Positions 25,732 through 33,545 of a DNA stretch of 64,000 nt are shown piece by piece. The stretch is from contig CAJUSH010000009.1 of NCBI GenBank assembly GCA_910589045.1, positions 1 to 64,000 of the forward strand, given 5' to 3'. The DNA is from an uncultured Eubacterium sp. (lineage in GTDB: Bacteria; Bacillota; Clostridia; Lachnospirales; Lachnospiraceae). Every line of letters starts with the position of its first letter. Position 1 is the stretch's first letter. Both the position numbers and the translations under genes were made by a program. A model generated the notes under the pieces. It saw only the letters and a program-made list of their open reading frames with translations. It had not been told where the DNA came from and ran no database searches.

Positions 25732-26482
25732 CCGGCACTCCTTCCTTCAATACCCTGATCCGAAACAGCACTGCCAGAATGCTGAACGTCATATGAAACA
25801 TGTAAATAATGGGCTTTAATCCCGAATGCATGCTCCGGCCTGTTTTCCGGGCGTACATGACGGCAGGCACCTCCTCTACCTGAAAGCCTAAAAGGAGCAT
25901 CTGCAAAATCATATTTGCATCCGGATAGGTGTAATCAAACTGATTGTATTTAGAATAGTAGAGCACGGCGCGGCGGCTCAGCCCCTGCAGCCCCGTCGTC
26001 GGGTCCGCGATTTTGCGCCCCGTAAATACCAGTATGAAAAACCGAAACAGCGCATAGCCGATCTGCTTTGCGAGGGATACCGGGAACTCGGTGCTCCCCT
26101 CCATATACCGGGAACCAAGCACGATGTCCGGCGCATCCTCCTGCTTTAAGCGCTCGTAAATCCGGTGTATGTTGCTCACGTCATGCTGCCCGTCCGCGTC
26201 CATCTGTATCACGTAGCGGTAGCCGCGGCGAATCGCATATTTGTAGCCCACCTGAATTGCACTGCCGTAGCCGAGATTAAAAATATGCGTCACCAGCATA
26301 TGATGCCTCTTTTTCACGATCAGATGCGTCCCGTCACTCGAAGCATCGTTCATGACAAGCACATCCACAAAGGAGGCATACTCCGGCTCCTCCAGCTGCT
26401 GCAATACCTTCTCAATCGTCTGCTCTTCATTGTATGCCGGCATGATAACCAGCACCTCTTTTCTGTCATTATATCGCTTCAT
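25691..26482 (-). CDS. Glycosyltransferase family 2 (dolichyl-phosphate-mannose-synthase-like)
   Basis: A 263-residue GT-A enzyme. VLVIMPAYNEEQTIEKVL, VLVMNDASSDGT, FNLGYGSAIQVGYKYA, VIQMDADGQHD and GSRYMEG are the classical DPM1/undecaprenyl-P-sugar synthase motifs. Two hydrophobic stretches near the C-terminus (FFILVF, and IIYMFHMTFSILAVLF) may touch the membrane. ATG 26482 has GGGGGAG 4-5 nt upstream; a long upstream frame extension is noncoding. It likely makes a lipid-linked sugar or adds sugars in the Pel-type operon, with an overlapping DUF4832 gene downstream. Confidence 0.9.
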   Translation of the reverse strand: MKRYNDRKEVLVIMPAYNEEQTIEKVLQQLEEPEYASFVDVLVMNDASSDGTHLIVKKRHHMLVTHIFNLGYGSAIQVGYKYAIRRGYRYVIQMDADGQHDVSNIHRIYERLKQEDAPDIVLGSRYMEGSTEFPVSLAKQIGYALFRFFILVFTGRKIADPTTGLQGLSRRAVLYYSKYNQFDYTYPDANMILQMLLLGFQVEEVPAVMYARKTGRSMHSGLKPIIYMFHMTFSILAVLFRIRVLKEGVPVEQQVDFSEDGLA

Positions 26483-26558
26483 CAAACTCCCCCGGTAAAA
26501 ATGTTCCGTTCCATATGACGCCTGACAGCCCGCAATCAGCATCGTCCGGCAGTCCCCA

Positions 26559-27809
26559 TCAGCCCTTCCGGTCAGCAGCGCACGCCGCGGCACCCTCCCC
26601 GGCAAGGGAGAGCAGGCGCTCGATATCCTCCGGATAGACAGACGGCTTCTCCTTCCCCCGGCTGCCAAGCGCCTCCCGCAGCGCCTCGTCCCCAAGCAGA
26701 CGCCGGATCTCCTCCGCGATACGGGAGGGCACAAGCTCCACGAGCACGCCGTCACAGCCGTCCCGAATCTGCTCCCGATTGCCGCTGCAGTCCGATGCCA
26801 GTACCGCCGCGCCCAGCGCCTGTGCCTCCTGGATGGCCACACTTCGTCCCTCGTAGCGCGTCGCATGCACGTACAGATCACACCCGGCATAATACGGATA
26901 CGGATTGTCCACCGCGCCAAGCAGCACAAAATCCTCCTCCAGACCGCAGGAGGCGATCAATGCCGCAAGCCGCTCCCGCTCGGCACCGTCCCCCAGCACG
27001 TACCAGCGCGCATGCACACCGGATGCCTTTAATTCCCGCATCGTCTCAATCGCCACCTCATAAGCCTTCTGCGGATTCAGACGCCCCACCGTGAGCAGCC
27101 GCTTTCCGTCAAATGCATTCCACCGCTCCTGCGAAATCGGCTCCCTGCTCTTTTCCCGGATCGCCCCGCGATCCATCGGATTGTGAAAAAGAGAAATGTG
27201 CCCCGCTTTCTCCGGGTACACCGCAAGAAAGCTCCGCTGCGCCTCACAGGACACCGCAAAAATATGGTCAAACCTGACGTAGCAGGAGCGGTCGAGCGCC
27301 CTCGTATACCCGGCCCGGGCATAATCAATGTGAAGAAATGCCGCCTTGCGCTTTGCCTTTACGTAATCGGCTACATAATAGGCGCTGCCGCCCTCCAGAT
27401 ACGCCACCGCCAGATCAAACTCCTCCTCAAAGCGATCCGCGCCCTGCGCCAGCAGCCGCCAGAGCAGCTTATCCGGCAAAACCCGTCTCTGTTTCATCAT
27501 ATACAAAAAATTCGAAATGAGGTACGGCATCTGGAAAAAAAGCGTCCCCCGCCTGCATGCGCAGGCTAACACCCTGCGCACCATGTGCCGCTTCCCCTCT
27601 TTCGAGAGCACCGAGCGGTCCGAAAAGCTCCGGTTCAAAAGCCGCACATGTGCAGGCAGCCTGCACCTCAGCTCCCCCTGTGCCATCAGCACGTACAAAT
27701 ACACCTCAAAGCGAGCCCCGTCAATCCGCCGCAAAAGCTCCAGAAAGGACATCTCCGCACCGGCAGCGCTGATCGTATTGATCACAAACAACAGCTTCTT
27801 CTTTTTCAT
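26559..27809 (-). CDS. Glycosyltransferase family 4-like protein
   Basis: A 416-residue GT-B glycosyltransferase. The N-terminus has KKKLLFVINTISAAGAEMSFLELLRRI. The C-terminal domain has LLTVGRLNPQKAYEVAIETM, WYVLGDGAERERL, FVLLGAVDNPYPYYAGCDLYVHAT and the acidic motif in YEGRSVAIQEAQALG. The gene starts inside the last codons of the DUF2304 gene (4-bp overlap), showing translational coupling. It is part of the Pel-type operon; donor and acceptor are unknown. Confidence 0.9.
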   Translation of the reverse strand: MKKKKLLFVINTISAAGAEMSFLELLRRIDGARFEVYLYVLMAQGELRCRLPAHVRLLNRSFSDRSVLSKEGKRHMVRRVLACACRRGTLFFQMPYLISNFLYMMKQRRVLPDKLLWRLLAQGADRFEEEFDLAVAYLEGGSAYYVADYVKAKRKAAFLHIDYARAGYTRALDRSCYVRFDHIFAVSCEAQRSFLAVYPEKAGHISLFHNPMDRGAIREKSREPISQERWNAFDGKRLLTVGRLNPQKAYEVAIETMRELKASGVHARWYVLGDGAERERLAALIASCGLEEDFVLLGAVDNPYPYYAGCDLYVHATRYEGRSVAIQEAQALGAAVLASDCSGNREQIRDGCDGVLVELVPSRIAEEIRRLLGDEALREALGSRGKEKPSVYPEDIERLLSLAGEGAAACAADRKG

Positions 27810-28246
27810 GGCTTCGATCCCGCCGTCTCTTCACACGCCCCGGGGGCATCCTCCGCCTGCAGCTGCGGCATCCGCCCCAGCTGCTCCTCCATGTACCGCA
27901 GACGCTTGAGCATCTCCTCGTGCTCCTGATTCAGCAGCGATACGTGCATCGCCAGCTCCTGATTTTTCATAATCATAAGCGACAGATGGATGCTGTGGCG
28001 GAAAATAATCAGGATAATCATTCCGCTCACCGAAAATACCATCGGATAGGAGGCAAGCGCCAGCGCACGGCTCCAGCCGCTCCAGGCGCGGACCGCCCCG
28101 GCCATGATGATAACGGCGGAAAAGAGCGCCCAGCCAAGGGCGATGTTGTCCGTCAGCTTTCGCTTTGCGTACATATAAAACGTCAGAAGCAGCAGGAAGC
28201 TTCCTGCCGCGATGACGATAATGCGAAAAAAAAGTGATGCGTTCAT
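27806..28246 (-). CDS. DUF2304-type small membrane protein
   Basis: A 146-residue protein with three hydrophobic segments (about residues 5-25, 35-53, 67-86) followed by a charged, coiled-coil-like tail (NQELAMHVSLLNQEHEEMLKRL region). This is the layout of DUF2304 proteins, which are usually encoded beside GT2/GT4 genes of surface glycan clusters. It overlaps pelG by 4 bp upstream and the GT4 gene by 4 bp downstream. It may act as a membrane partner or scaffold for the glycosyltransferases. Confidence 0.8.
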   Translation of the reverse strand: MNASLFFRIIVIAAGSFLLLLTFYMYAKRKLTDNIALGWALFSAVIIMAGAVRAWSGWSRALALASYPMVFSVSGMIILIIFRHSIHLSLMIMKNQELAMHVSLLNQEHEEMLKRLRYMEEQLGRMPQLQAEDAPGACEETAGSKP

Positions 28247-29745
28247 CTCTTTGTCTTCCCCCTCTCCTTTTCCTGATCCGCAGCGCTGCGTGCAAGTGCG
28301 TAGCGGTCATAAACCTTTGCGGCAGGCATTTTCCCCTTGGTCGTGGCAATGAGACGTCCCTTGCAGAAAATATGCACATCCAGGTTGCGCTCCACCCAGC
28401 GAAGCCTGAAATAGACGTAAACCCATCCGAGCAGCGCGCCCCCGGTCAGCCCCAGCCCGTACCAGATCGTGGACAGGTGCGTCGCGATAATGCTGAAAAT
28501 AAAGGTTGCAAGCCAGAACAGAAAGCTGGTCATAAGCGCCCCGGTCAGGTCGTTAAAATAATACATAAATATGATTGCCGCATACATCAGAAACATGATA
28601 AAATAGCCCGCCGCAAGACATGGAAAAATCTGCATGATCAGCCCGGAAAATCCGTACTGGGGCAAAAAAACGAGAAAGATCAAAAACACCACGACCGAGA
28701 TGATAAACTGCACGCGCACCAGCTCCACCAGCTCACCGGAAAGCTGCCGGAACATACGCACCTGCGCTTTGCGGATGTCCCTGCCCCTGCCGCCGATAAC
28801 CGCCTCGGAATAATCCCGGTAGCGCTCGTGAAAATACATCTCCACCCGCACGATAAAGATGATGCTCGTGGAAATGCTCGTGAGCAGTGCAAGAAAGCTT
28901 GCCATGTCATAAGGGTCCGCCGAGACGAACGTATGGACAACCGTCTTATTGATATCCGTCGTCCAGAACACAAAATTGTGCGTATAAAGCCCCAATATAT
29001 AAAAGAAATTCGCTAAAATAAGCTTCCAGTGCTGTCCCATGTACTTCACAACCGGCCAGTACGCACGGCTCTGCGTGAGGAAATAGCGCTTTAGCAGCGC
29101 AAACTCGAAAAGCGCCGTGACGAGATAGCCTGCCCCGAGCGCCGCAAGCATGGAAAACGTCACCTCCCAGCCCAGCACACGCACGAACAGCAGGGACAGA
29201 AGCACCGAGGCAGCCATGCCCGTAAAGTAAAACAGAGATATCTTTTTGTATTCCTTGAGTATGGACAGGTAAATCATATGATAAAAGATCAGCCCCAGCG
29301 CGATATATCCCCAAAAGCTCACCAGAATGTACAAAATATCCACCCCGCCCACAAAATACTCGCGCAGGCAAAACGGGATACCGATGGCACACGCCGTCAC
29401 GAGCTGACAGATCATCCCGACGAAAAAGCAGGGCCACATGTCCTCAAACCGTTCCAGATAGATCAGGTCTGACATATATTTTGAGAGCACCGCATTAAAG
29501 GGAGATGCCGCCAGCAGGGAAAAGATAAACTGGTAGAGCACCGTCTCCGTGTACAGCTCACGGCTCACATAGCTAAGCCGTGCGTAGCCAAGCAGATTAC
29601 CCATAAGGATCACGGCTCCGATGATCAGAAACATGGGCGCGATAGTCACAACCGCGCTGTACAGAAAACCGTACAGGCTCGTCGCGATCGTATTCGTCCT
29701 GAAAATCTGCGTCAGCTTTTTGCCGAATCCAACGTTCGATGCCAT
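28243..29745 (-). CDS. pelG: PelG-like exopolysaccharide exporter
   Basis: A 500-residue integral membrane protein with about 12 predicted TM segments. It begins GFGKKLTQIFRTNTIATSLYGFLYSAVVTIAPM, a pattern specific to PelG, and contains SDLIYLERFEDMWPCFFVG and EMYFHERYRDYSEAV. PelG is the MOP-superfamily inner-membrane transporter of the Pel pathway, acting with PelF, PelD and PelE. It follows pelF after 141 bp and overlaps the DUF2304 gene. The reading is strengthened by PelF, PelE-like and PelD genes in the same operon. Confidence 0.88.
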   Translation of the reverse strand: MASNVGFGKKLTQIFRTNTIATSLYGFLYSAVVTIAPMFLIIGAVILMGNLLGYARLSYVSRELYTETVLYQFIFSLLAASPFNAVLSKYMSDLIYLERFEDMWPCFFVGMICQLVTACAIGIPFCLREYFVGGVDILYILVSFWGYIALGLIFYHMIYLSILKEYKKISLFYFTGMAASVLLSLLFVRVLGWEVTFSMLAALGAGYLVTALFEFALLKRYFLTQSRAYWPVVKYMGQHWKLILANFFYILGLYTHNFVFWTTDINKTVVHTFVSADPYDMASFLALLTSISTSIIFIVRVEMYFHERYRDYSEAVIGGRGRDIRKAQVRMFRQLSGELVELVRVQFIISVVVFLIFLVFLPQYGFSGLIMQIFPCLAAGYFIMFLMYAAIIFMYYFNDLTGALMTSFLFWLATFIFSIIATHLSTIWYGLGLTGGALLGWVYVYFRLRWVERNLDVHIFCKGRLIATTKGKMPAAKVYDRYALARSAADQEKERGKTKR

Positions 29746-29886
29746 GGCTCAGCCTCCTTTTCTCTGCCATCCTGTCATTTCCGGCTGCCAGTCAGCAGCC
29801 GGCTCTGTTCGTTTCCGCTTTTCTTCTGCCGGGAAGGGCCGGGGAGCCTATGCCCGCAAAAACGGCCGGCCACCCACGTTACAGTA
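29746..29886 (-). other. Spacer between pelF and pelG with a small hairpin
   Basis: This is one of the wider gaps in the operon (141 bp). CCGGCTGC (29781-29788) pairs with GCAGCCGG (29795-29802), but no T-tract follows on the minus strand, so it is more likely a processing or stability element than a terminator. Confidence 0.35.
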
Positions 29887-31548
29887 CTACCTGCGCCGGC
29901 GGCCGCTCCACCGGCGGCGGTCCCTGCTGCCGCTGCGCCGGCGGACCATCCGCTGCCGCTCGAATCCGTCCGGAACGTGCTCCGCCGGATCCGGTATCTG
30001 TGCCGCCTTTTGCCCGTCATCCTGCTTCGGTGCATGTGCCGTTTCCTGCTTTGCCTCCGGCTCCTGCGTCCCCATGGACGCCTCCCCTGCCCCCGCCACA
30101 AAAAATTTTTTCTCGGGATACGGGATCATCTGATCGGCCGCACACTTCCGGTAAAGCTGCTCGTAGGTGTTCTTCATGTGGTCGATCGTATATTTTTTCA
30201 TAAGGCGGCTGTAGCCGCTCTCCCCCATGCGCCGGCGCAGCGCGGGGTTGGCCGCCAGGTCCACCATGGCGTCGGCAATCTCCTTCACATTCATGATGTG
30301 CGTGAGAATGCCCGCCTCGCCGAAATCGTCATCCTCCCCGTAGATCAGCCCCCGGCAGTTTCCCACATCCGTAGCGATAACCGGCTTTTTCGCGGCGTAG
30401 CTCTCCAGAATCGTGAGGGGCTGCCCCTCGCTGATGCTCGTCAGAATCGTAAAATCCATGCGTCCGAGGTAGTCGCGGATATCCACCCGCCCGGTAAACT
30501 CCACATCCGAAAGCCCCAGCACCTCCACGAGATCAAAGCACTCCTGCGCATACTCCTCATCCTCGTCCCACGGCCCCATAATCCACAGCTTCAGCCGGGG
30601 CTGCTTCTTCTTCGCAAAATCAAACGCCTGAATCATCGTCTTGACATCCTTGATGGGCGTGACGCGCAGCACCGCGCCGACGGAGATAAACGATTCATCC
30701 GCCGGCGTCTTGCCCGGAATATCAGAAAGCCGTTCGGCATTGATCCCATTCGGCGTCACATACGTCTTTTCCGCCGGGCAGCCCAGCTCAAGCTGCAGCT
30801 CCCGCGCATGCGCGTAAAGGCTTGTAACAATATCCGCCTCGTCGTAGGCGAGCCGCGACATCTTCCGGAACTGCTCGATCCATAGATTTTTATAAATATT
30901 GGCAACCCACTTCGCCTTGATGATCTCCTCCTCGCGCTCGCGGGTATAAATCCCATGCTCGGAAATCAGCAGCCTGCCGCCGTTCTTGATCTTGCCCATG
31001 CTGCCGAGGATGCCGGAATAGCCCGTCGCCACACAGTGGTACAGATCCGCCCGGGGCACCTTTGTCTTCATCGTGAGAAACAGAGGCAGATAGATGGAGC
31101 GCAGCGTCCAGAGAAAATCCGAGAAGGTAAGCTGGTTGTACTTCTTCTCGTAGCATTCCTGAGCCGCCCGCAAAAACCCCTCGCCCATCAAAAACTTATC
31201 CACCGAAAAAGGCTTTTCAAACAGCCGAAACAGCGTGGGCCAGTAATCCCCCGCAGCCTCGTCGAGAATGAGCGAGCAGAGCGCATCGTTCTCACTTTTG
31301 CTCAGGGAAATGCTCTTTCCCGCACCTCTGCTCCCCAGCCACTCCTTATCCTCCAGGTACACCTCATAAACCTCGGTCACATTTTCCGGCAGCTCATAGG
31401 CAAACTTTGCGCGCTGCTCCCGGCTTGCCACCACGGTCAGCAAAATAACCTCCATATTGGAAAAAGAAGTAATCAGGCTGTTTACCCAGCTCGAAACACC
31501 GCCCACCACATACGGATAACATCCCTCCGCAATCACACAAACCTTCAT
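29887..31548 (-). CDS. pelF: PelF-type glycosyltransferase family 4 (Pel polymerase)
   Basis: A 553-residue enzyme. The start MKVCVIAEGCYPYVVGGVSSW and the LISEHGIYTREREEEI segment are hallmarks of PelF. The GT-B C-domain has GAVLRVTPIKDVKTMIQAF, LWIMGPWDEDEEYAQEC, VEFTGRVDIRDYLG and the acidic ISEGQPLTILESYA motif. Known PelF proteins polymerise UDP-GlcNAc/GalNAc in the cytoplasm. ATG 31548 is preferred over an in-frame start 12 codons earlier, from the family N-terminus and GAAGGTGAG upstream. The last about 75 residues are an unusual extension, Gln/Glu/Ala-rich then ending in an Arg-rich stretch. It belongs to the Pel-type operon. Confidence 0.9.
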   Translation of the reverse strand: MKVCVIAEGCYPYVVGGVSSWVNSLITSFSNMEVILLTVVASREQRAKFAYELPENVTEVYEVYLEDKEWLGSRGAGKSISLSKSENDALCSLILDEAAGDYWPTLFRLFEKPFSVDKFLMGEGFLRAAQECYEKKYNQLTFSDFLWTLRSIYLPLFLTMKTKVPRADLYHCVATGYSGILGSMGKIKNGGRLLISEHGIYTREREEEIIKAKWVANIYKNLWIEQFRKMSRLAYDEADIVTSLYAHARELQLELGCPAEKTYVTPNGINAERLSDIPGKTPADESFISVGAVLRVTPIKDVKTMIQAFDFAKKKQPRLKLWIMGPWDEDEEYAQECFDLVEVLGLSDVEFTGRVDIRDYLGRMDFTILTSISEGQPLTILESYAAKKPVIATDVGNCRGLIYGEDDDFGEAGILTHIMNVKEIADAMVDLAANPALRRRMGESGYSRLMKKYTIDHMKNTYEQLYRKCAADQMIPYPEKKFFVAGAGEASMGTQEPEAKQETAHAPKQDDGQKAAQIPDPAEHVPDGFERQRMVRRRSGSRDRRRWSGRRRR

Positions 31549-31587
31549 CCCACTCACCTTCTCATACAACGTTCCTGGAGCCACACA

Positions 31588-33483
31588 CTAATAATAGTGC
31601 GGCGTGCTGTCATTTTCCAGAGAAATCTCAAACGTCTCCGACTCCGCCCGGATTAAATACGCATCGTCCTCCAGCTCGATTGCACCTGCGCCCTCGAGCC
31701 TTGCAATACGCTCCCCATGGGTACGCAAAATAAAATACGCCTCGGTCTCAAAATTGCTCACGGAAACCCGCAGCAGCTCCCCCGTCCGCTCTTCTGTAAA
31801 ATCCAGATTTAAGAACCGCCGAATACGCACGTCACTCTCGGAGAGCGTCGTCTTTTCAAAATCAGAGTACACCTTCCAGTAAGTCAGGAGATTTGAGGAA
31901 AAGGCCTCGTAAAGCCGCTCCCAGTTGTCCTCCTCCGTTTCGGGATACGCGACGCGGTTCATGTTCAAAACGACCGAAGTATAGCCCAGCGCGCTCTCCA
32001 GCGCATGCATCCGCAGATTTTCCATATACGTGTGGCTGAACGCATCGTTCGTCCCCTGCTGCACGCAGCAGTCATTCACATAGTAAAGCAGGTCTCTGGT
32101 GCTGTCATAATCCGTGACCAGCGTTGAGATCGTCTGGAGCCCTTCCGTCTTTTTCAGCAGACCCACCGTCTCGCCGTTTGGCTCGGGTGCAAAGGCCGAG
32201 CGGTACACATAGCCCACCAGATGCTCATTCAGAAACGACAGATCATTTTCCAGCTTTTCATCCAGCGGAACCCGGGACACCTGCTCCAGCGAAATCCCGA
32301 TCTCCATGCGGTTCTCCCGAAAGAGCCGCGCATAGTAGGTAAAGGCCTCCGCCGACGGCTCGTTATCATCCCCGTAGTCATACTGCGGCGCCAAAAGCGC
32401 GGTCGTTTTGTAGCGGCCCCGCTCTGTCACCGTGGAAATGCTCTGCCAGATAATATCCCGGTAAAGCGCCGGCAGCTCCCGGCTGTAGCGCTTTTGCATC
32501 TCCCCGGAATTTTCATTGGCAAAGGAGGGGTAGTTGATAACGGAAAAATTCTGCGCATTGACCACCGGATAGATCTCATAGCCGTGGAGGTCCGAGAGCA
32601 TCCCCTCAAGAATACCGATCCCCAGCGTATCCTCCAGAAACGTGCCGTTCACGGCAAATACCTGGCCCTTGCCGCTTTTAGACGTACGCCAGATAAGGTT
32701 CGGCGCGTACTCGTTTGGCATGTCCCCCTTCTGGGATTTCAGATCATCCAAAAGCCCCACCATATAGGACTTGTTTCCGCCAAGCGTCAGATACCACGGC
32801 ACCGTCAGCTCCATATCCTGGAAGCGCTCCTCCTCTTCCTCATTCTCTGACCGGTAAATGCGCTCGCCGCCGATCAAAAGCCCCTCAAAGAGATGCACAC
32901 CCGTCAGCTCCACGTCATAATCATAGATCGCGGTAATGCCCAAAAGCTCCTCCAGCTCCACGTAGGCGCCCAGCATGTGCGCATCCGGCAGATTGCAGAA
33001 GATCAGATGGCAGCCCCCGTCAACATACTCCCGCAGCGGCTCGATATCGTTTGCGAGGTCCATCCGCTGTCCGTCCACAAGAATGATCTCCGCCTGGTCC
33101 AGATAGGCTTCGCACTCCGAAGCATGGCGCACGGAGAGAAGCGCCCGCTTGCTGTAGGTACACCACTGGCGGACCGTGTGGTAAACCTTGCTGCTGCCGT
33201 CCCCCAAAAAGAGCACCAGGCGTTTGTTGGAGGTAGTCTCTTCACCTTCTGTCTCCCCTTTCCCGGCCCCGGGCGCACCGCTTTCCCCGTTCAAAATCCG
33301 CATCCGCTTCACATCGGGCGAGTAGGCATCCTGCGATCTCATCGCAGTCTGGTTTTCCAGCGCATATTCATTTGTATGTGCATCATTCAGGTGTTTTTTT
33401 GCAATACCCGTCGACTGAAACATAAACAGGATCACCAGCATGATCGCCGTGATCATGGCAAAATTTCTGCGTGAGATCATCAT
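31588..33483 (-). CDS. DUF2194-type protein, PelA-like (putative polysaccharide deacetylase region)
   Basis: A 631-residue protein with an N-terminal membrane anchor (AMITAIMLVILFMF, about residues 7-22), placing the rest outside. The first half (KRLVLFLGDGSSKVY ... EPLREYVDGGCHLIF) looks like a glutamine-amidotransferase-like Rossmann domain. The second half has LLAPQYDYGDDNEPSAEAF and NDAFSHTYMENLRMH, compatible with a deacetylase-like barrel, then a beta-rich end. DUF2194 proteins occupy the PelA position in Firmicutes Pel clusters, where a deacetylase is expected. The start is taken as ATG 33483 after AAAGGAG. Classical deacetylase metal residues are not all evident, so activity is inference. 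Confidence 0.7.
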   Translation of the reverse strand: MMISRRNFAMITAIMLVILFMFQSTGIAKKHLNDAHTNEYALENQTAMRSQDAYSPDVKRMRILNGESGAPGAGKGETEGEETTSNKRLVLFLGDGSSKVYHTVRQWCTYSKRALLSVRHASECEAYLDQAEIILVDGQRMDLANDIEPLREYVDGGCHLIFCNLPDAHMLGAYVELEELLGITAIYDYDVELTGVHLFEGLLIGGERIYRSENEEEEERFQDMELTVPWYLTLGGNKSYMVGLLDDLKSQKGDMPNEYAPNLIWRTSKSGKGQVFAVNGTFLEDTLGIGILEGMLSDLHGYEIYPVVNAQNFSVINYPSFANENSGEMQKRYSRELPALYRDIIWQSISTVTERGRYKTTALLAPQYDYGDDNEPSAEAFTYYARLFRENRMEIGISLEQVSRVPLDEKLENDLSFLNEHLVGYVYRSAFAPEPNGETVGLLKKTEGLQTISTLVTDYDSTRDLLYYVNDCCVQQGTNDAFSHTYMENLRMHALESALGYTSVVLNMNRVAYPETEEDNWERLYEAFSSNLLTYWKVYSDFEKTTLSESDVRIRRFLNLDFTEERTGELLRVSVSNFETEAYFILRTHGERIARLEGAGAIELEDDAYLIRAESETFEISLENDSTPHYY

Positions 33484-33545
33484 AGGTTCCCCGGCTCCTT
33501 TCCCATATTTTAGCACCCGGACACATCCCGGCAAAGCATACGCCC

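Noticed and set aside
24433-25758. 441-codon open frame on the plus strand
   Set aside because: It is antisense to the DUF4832 gene, has no ribosome site and reads as a basic, His/Pro/Arg-rich translation typical of the opposite strand of GC-rich genes.
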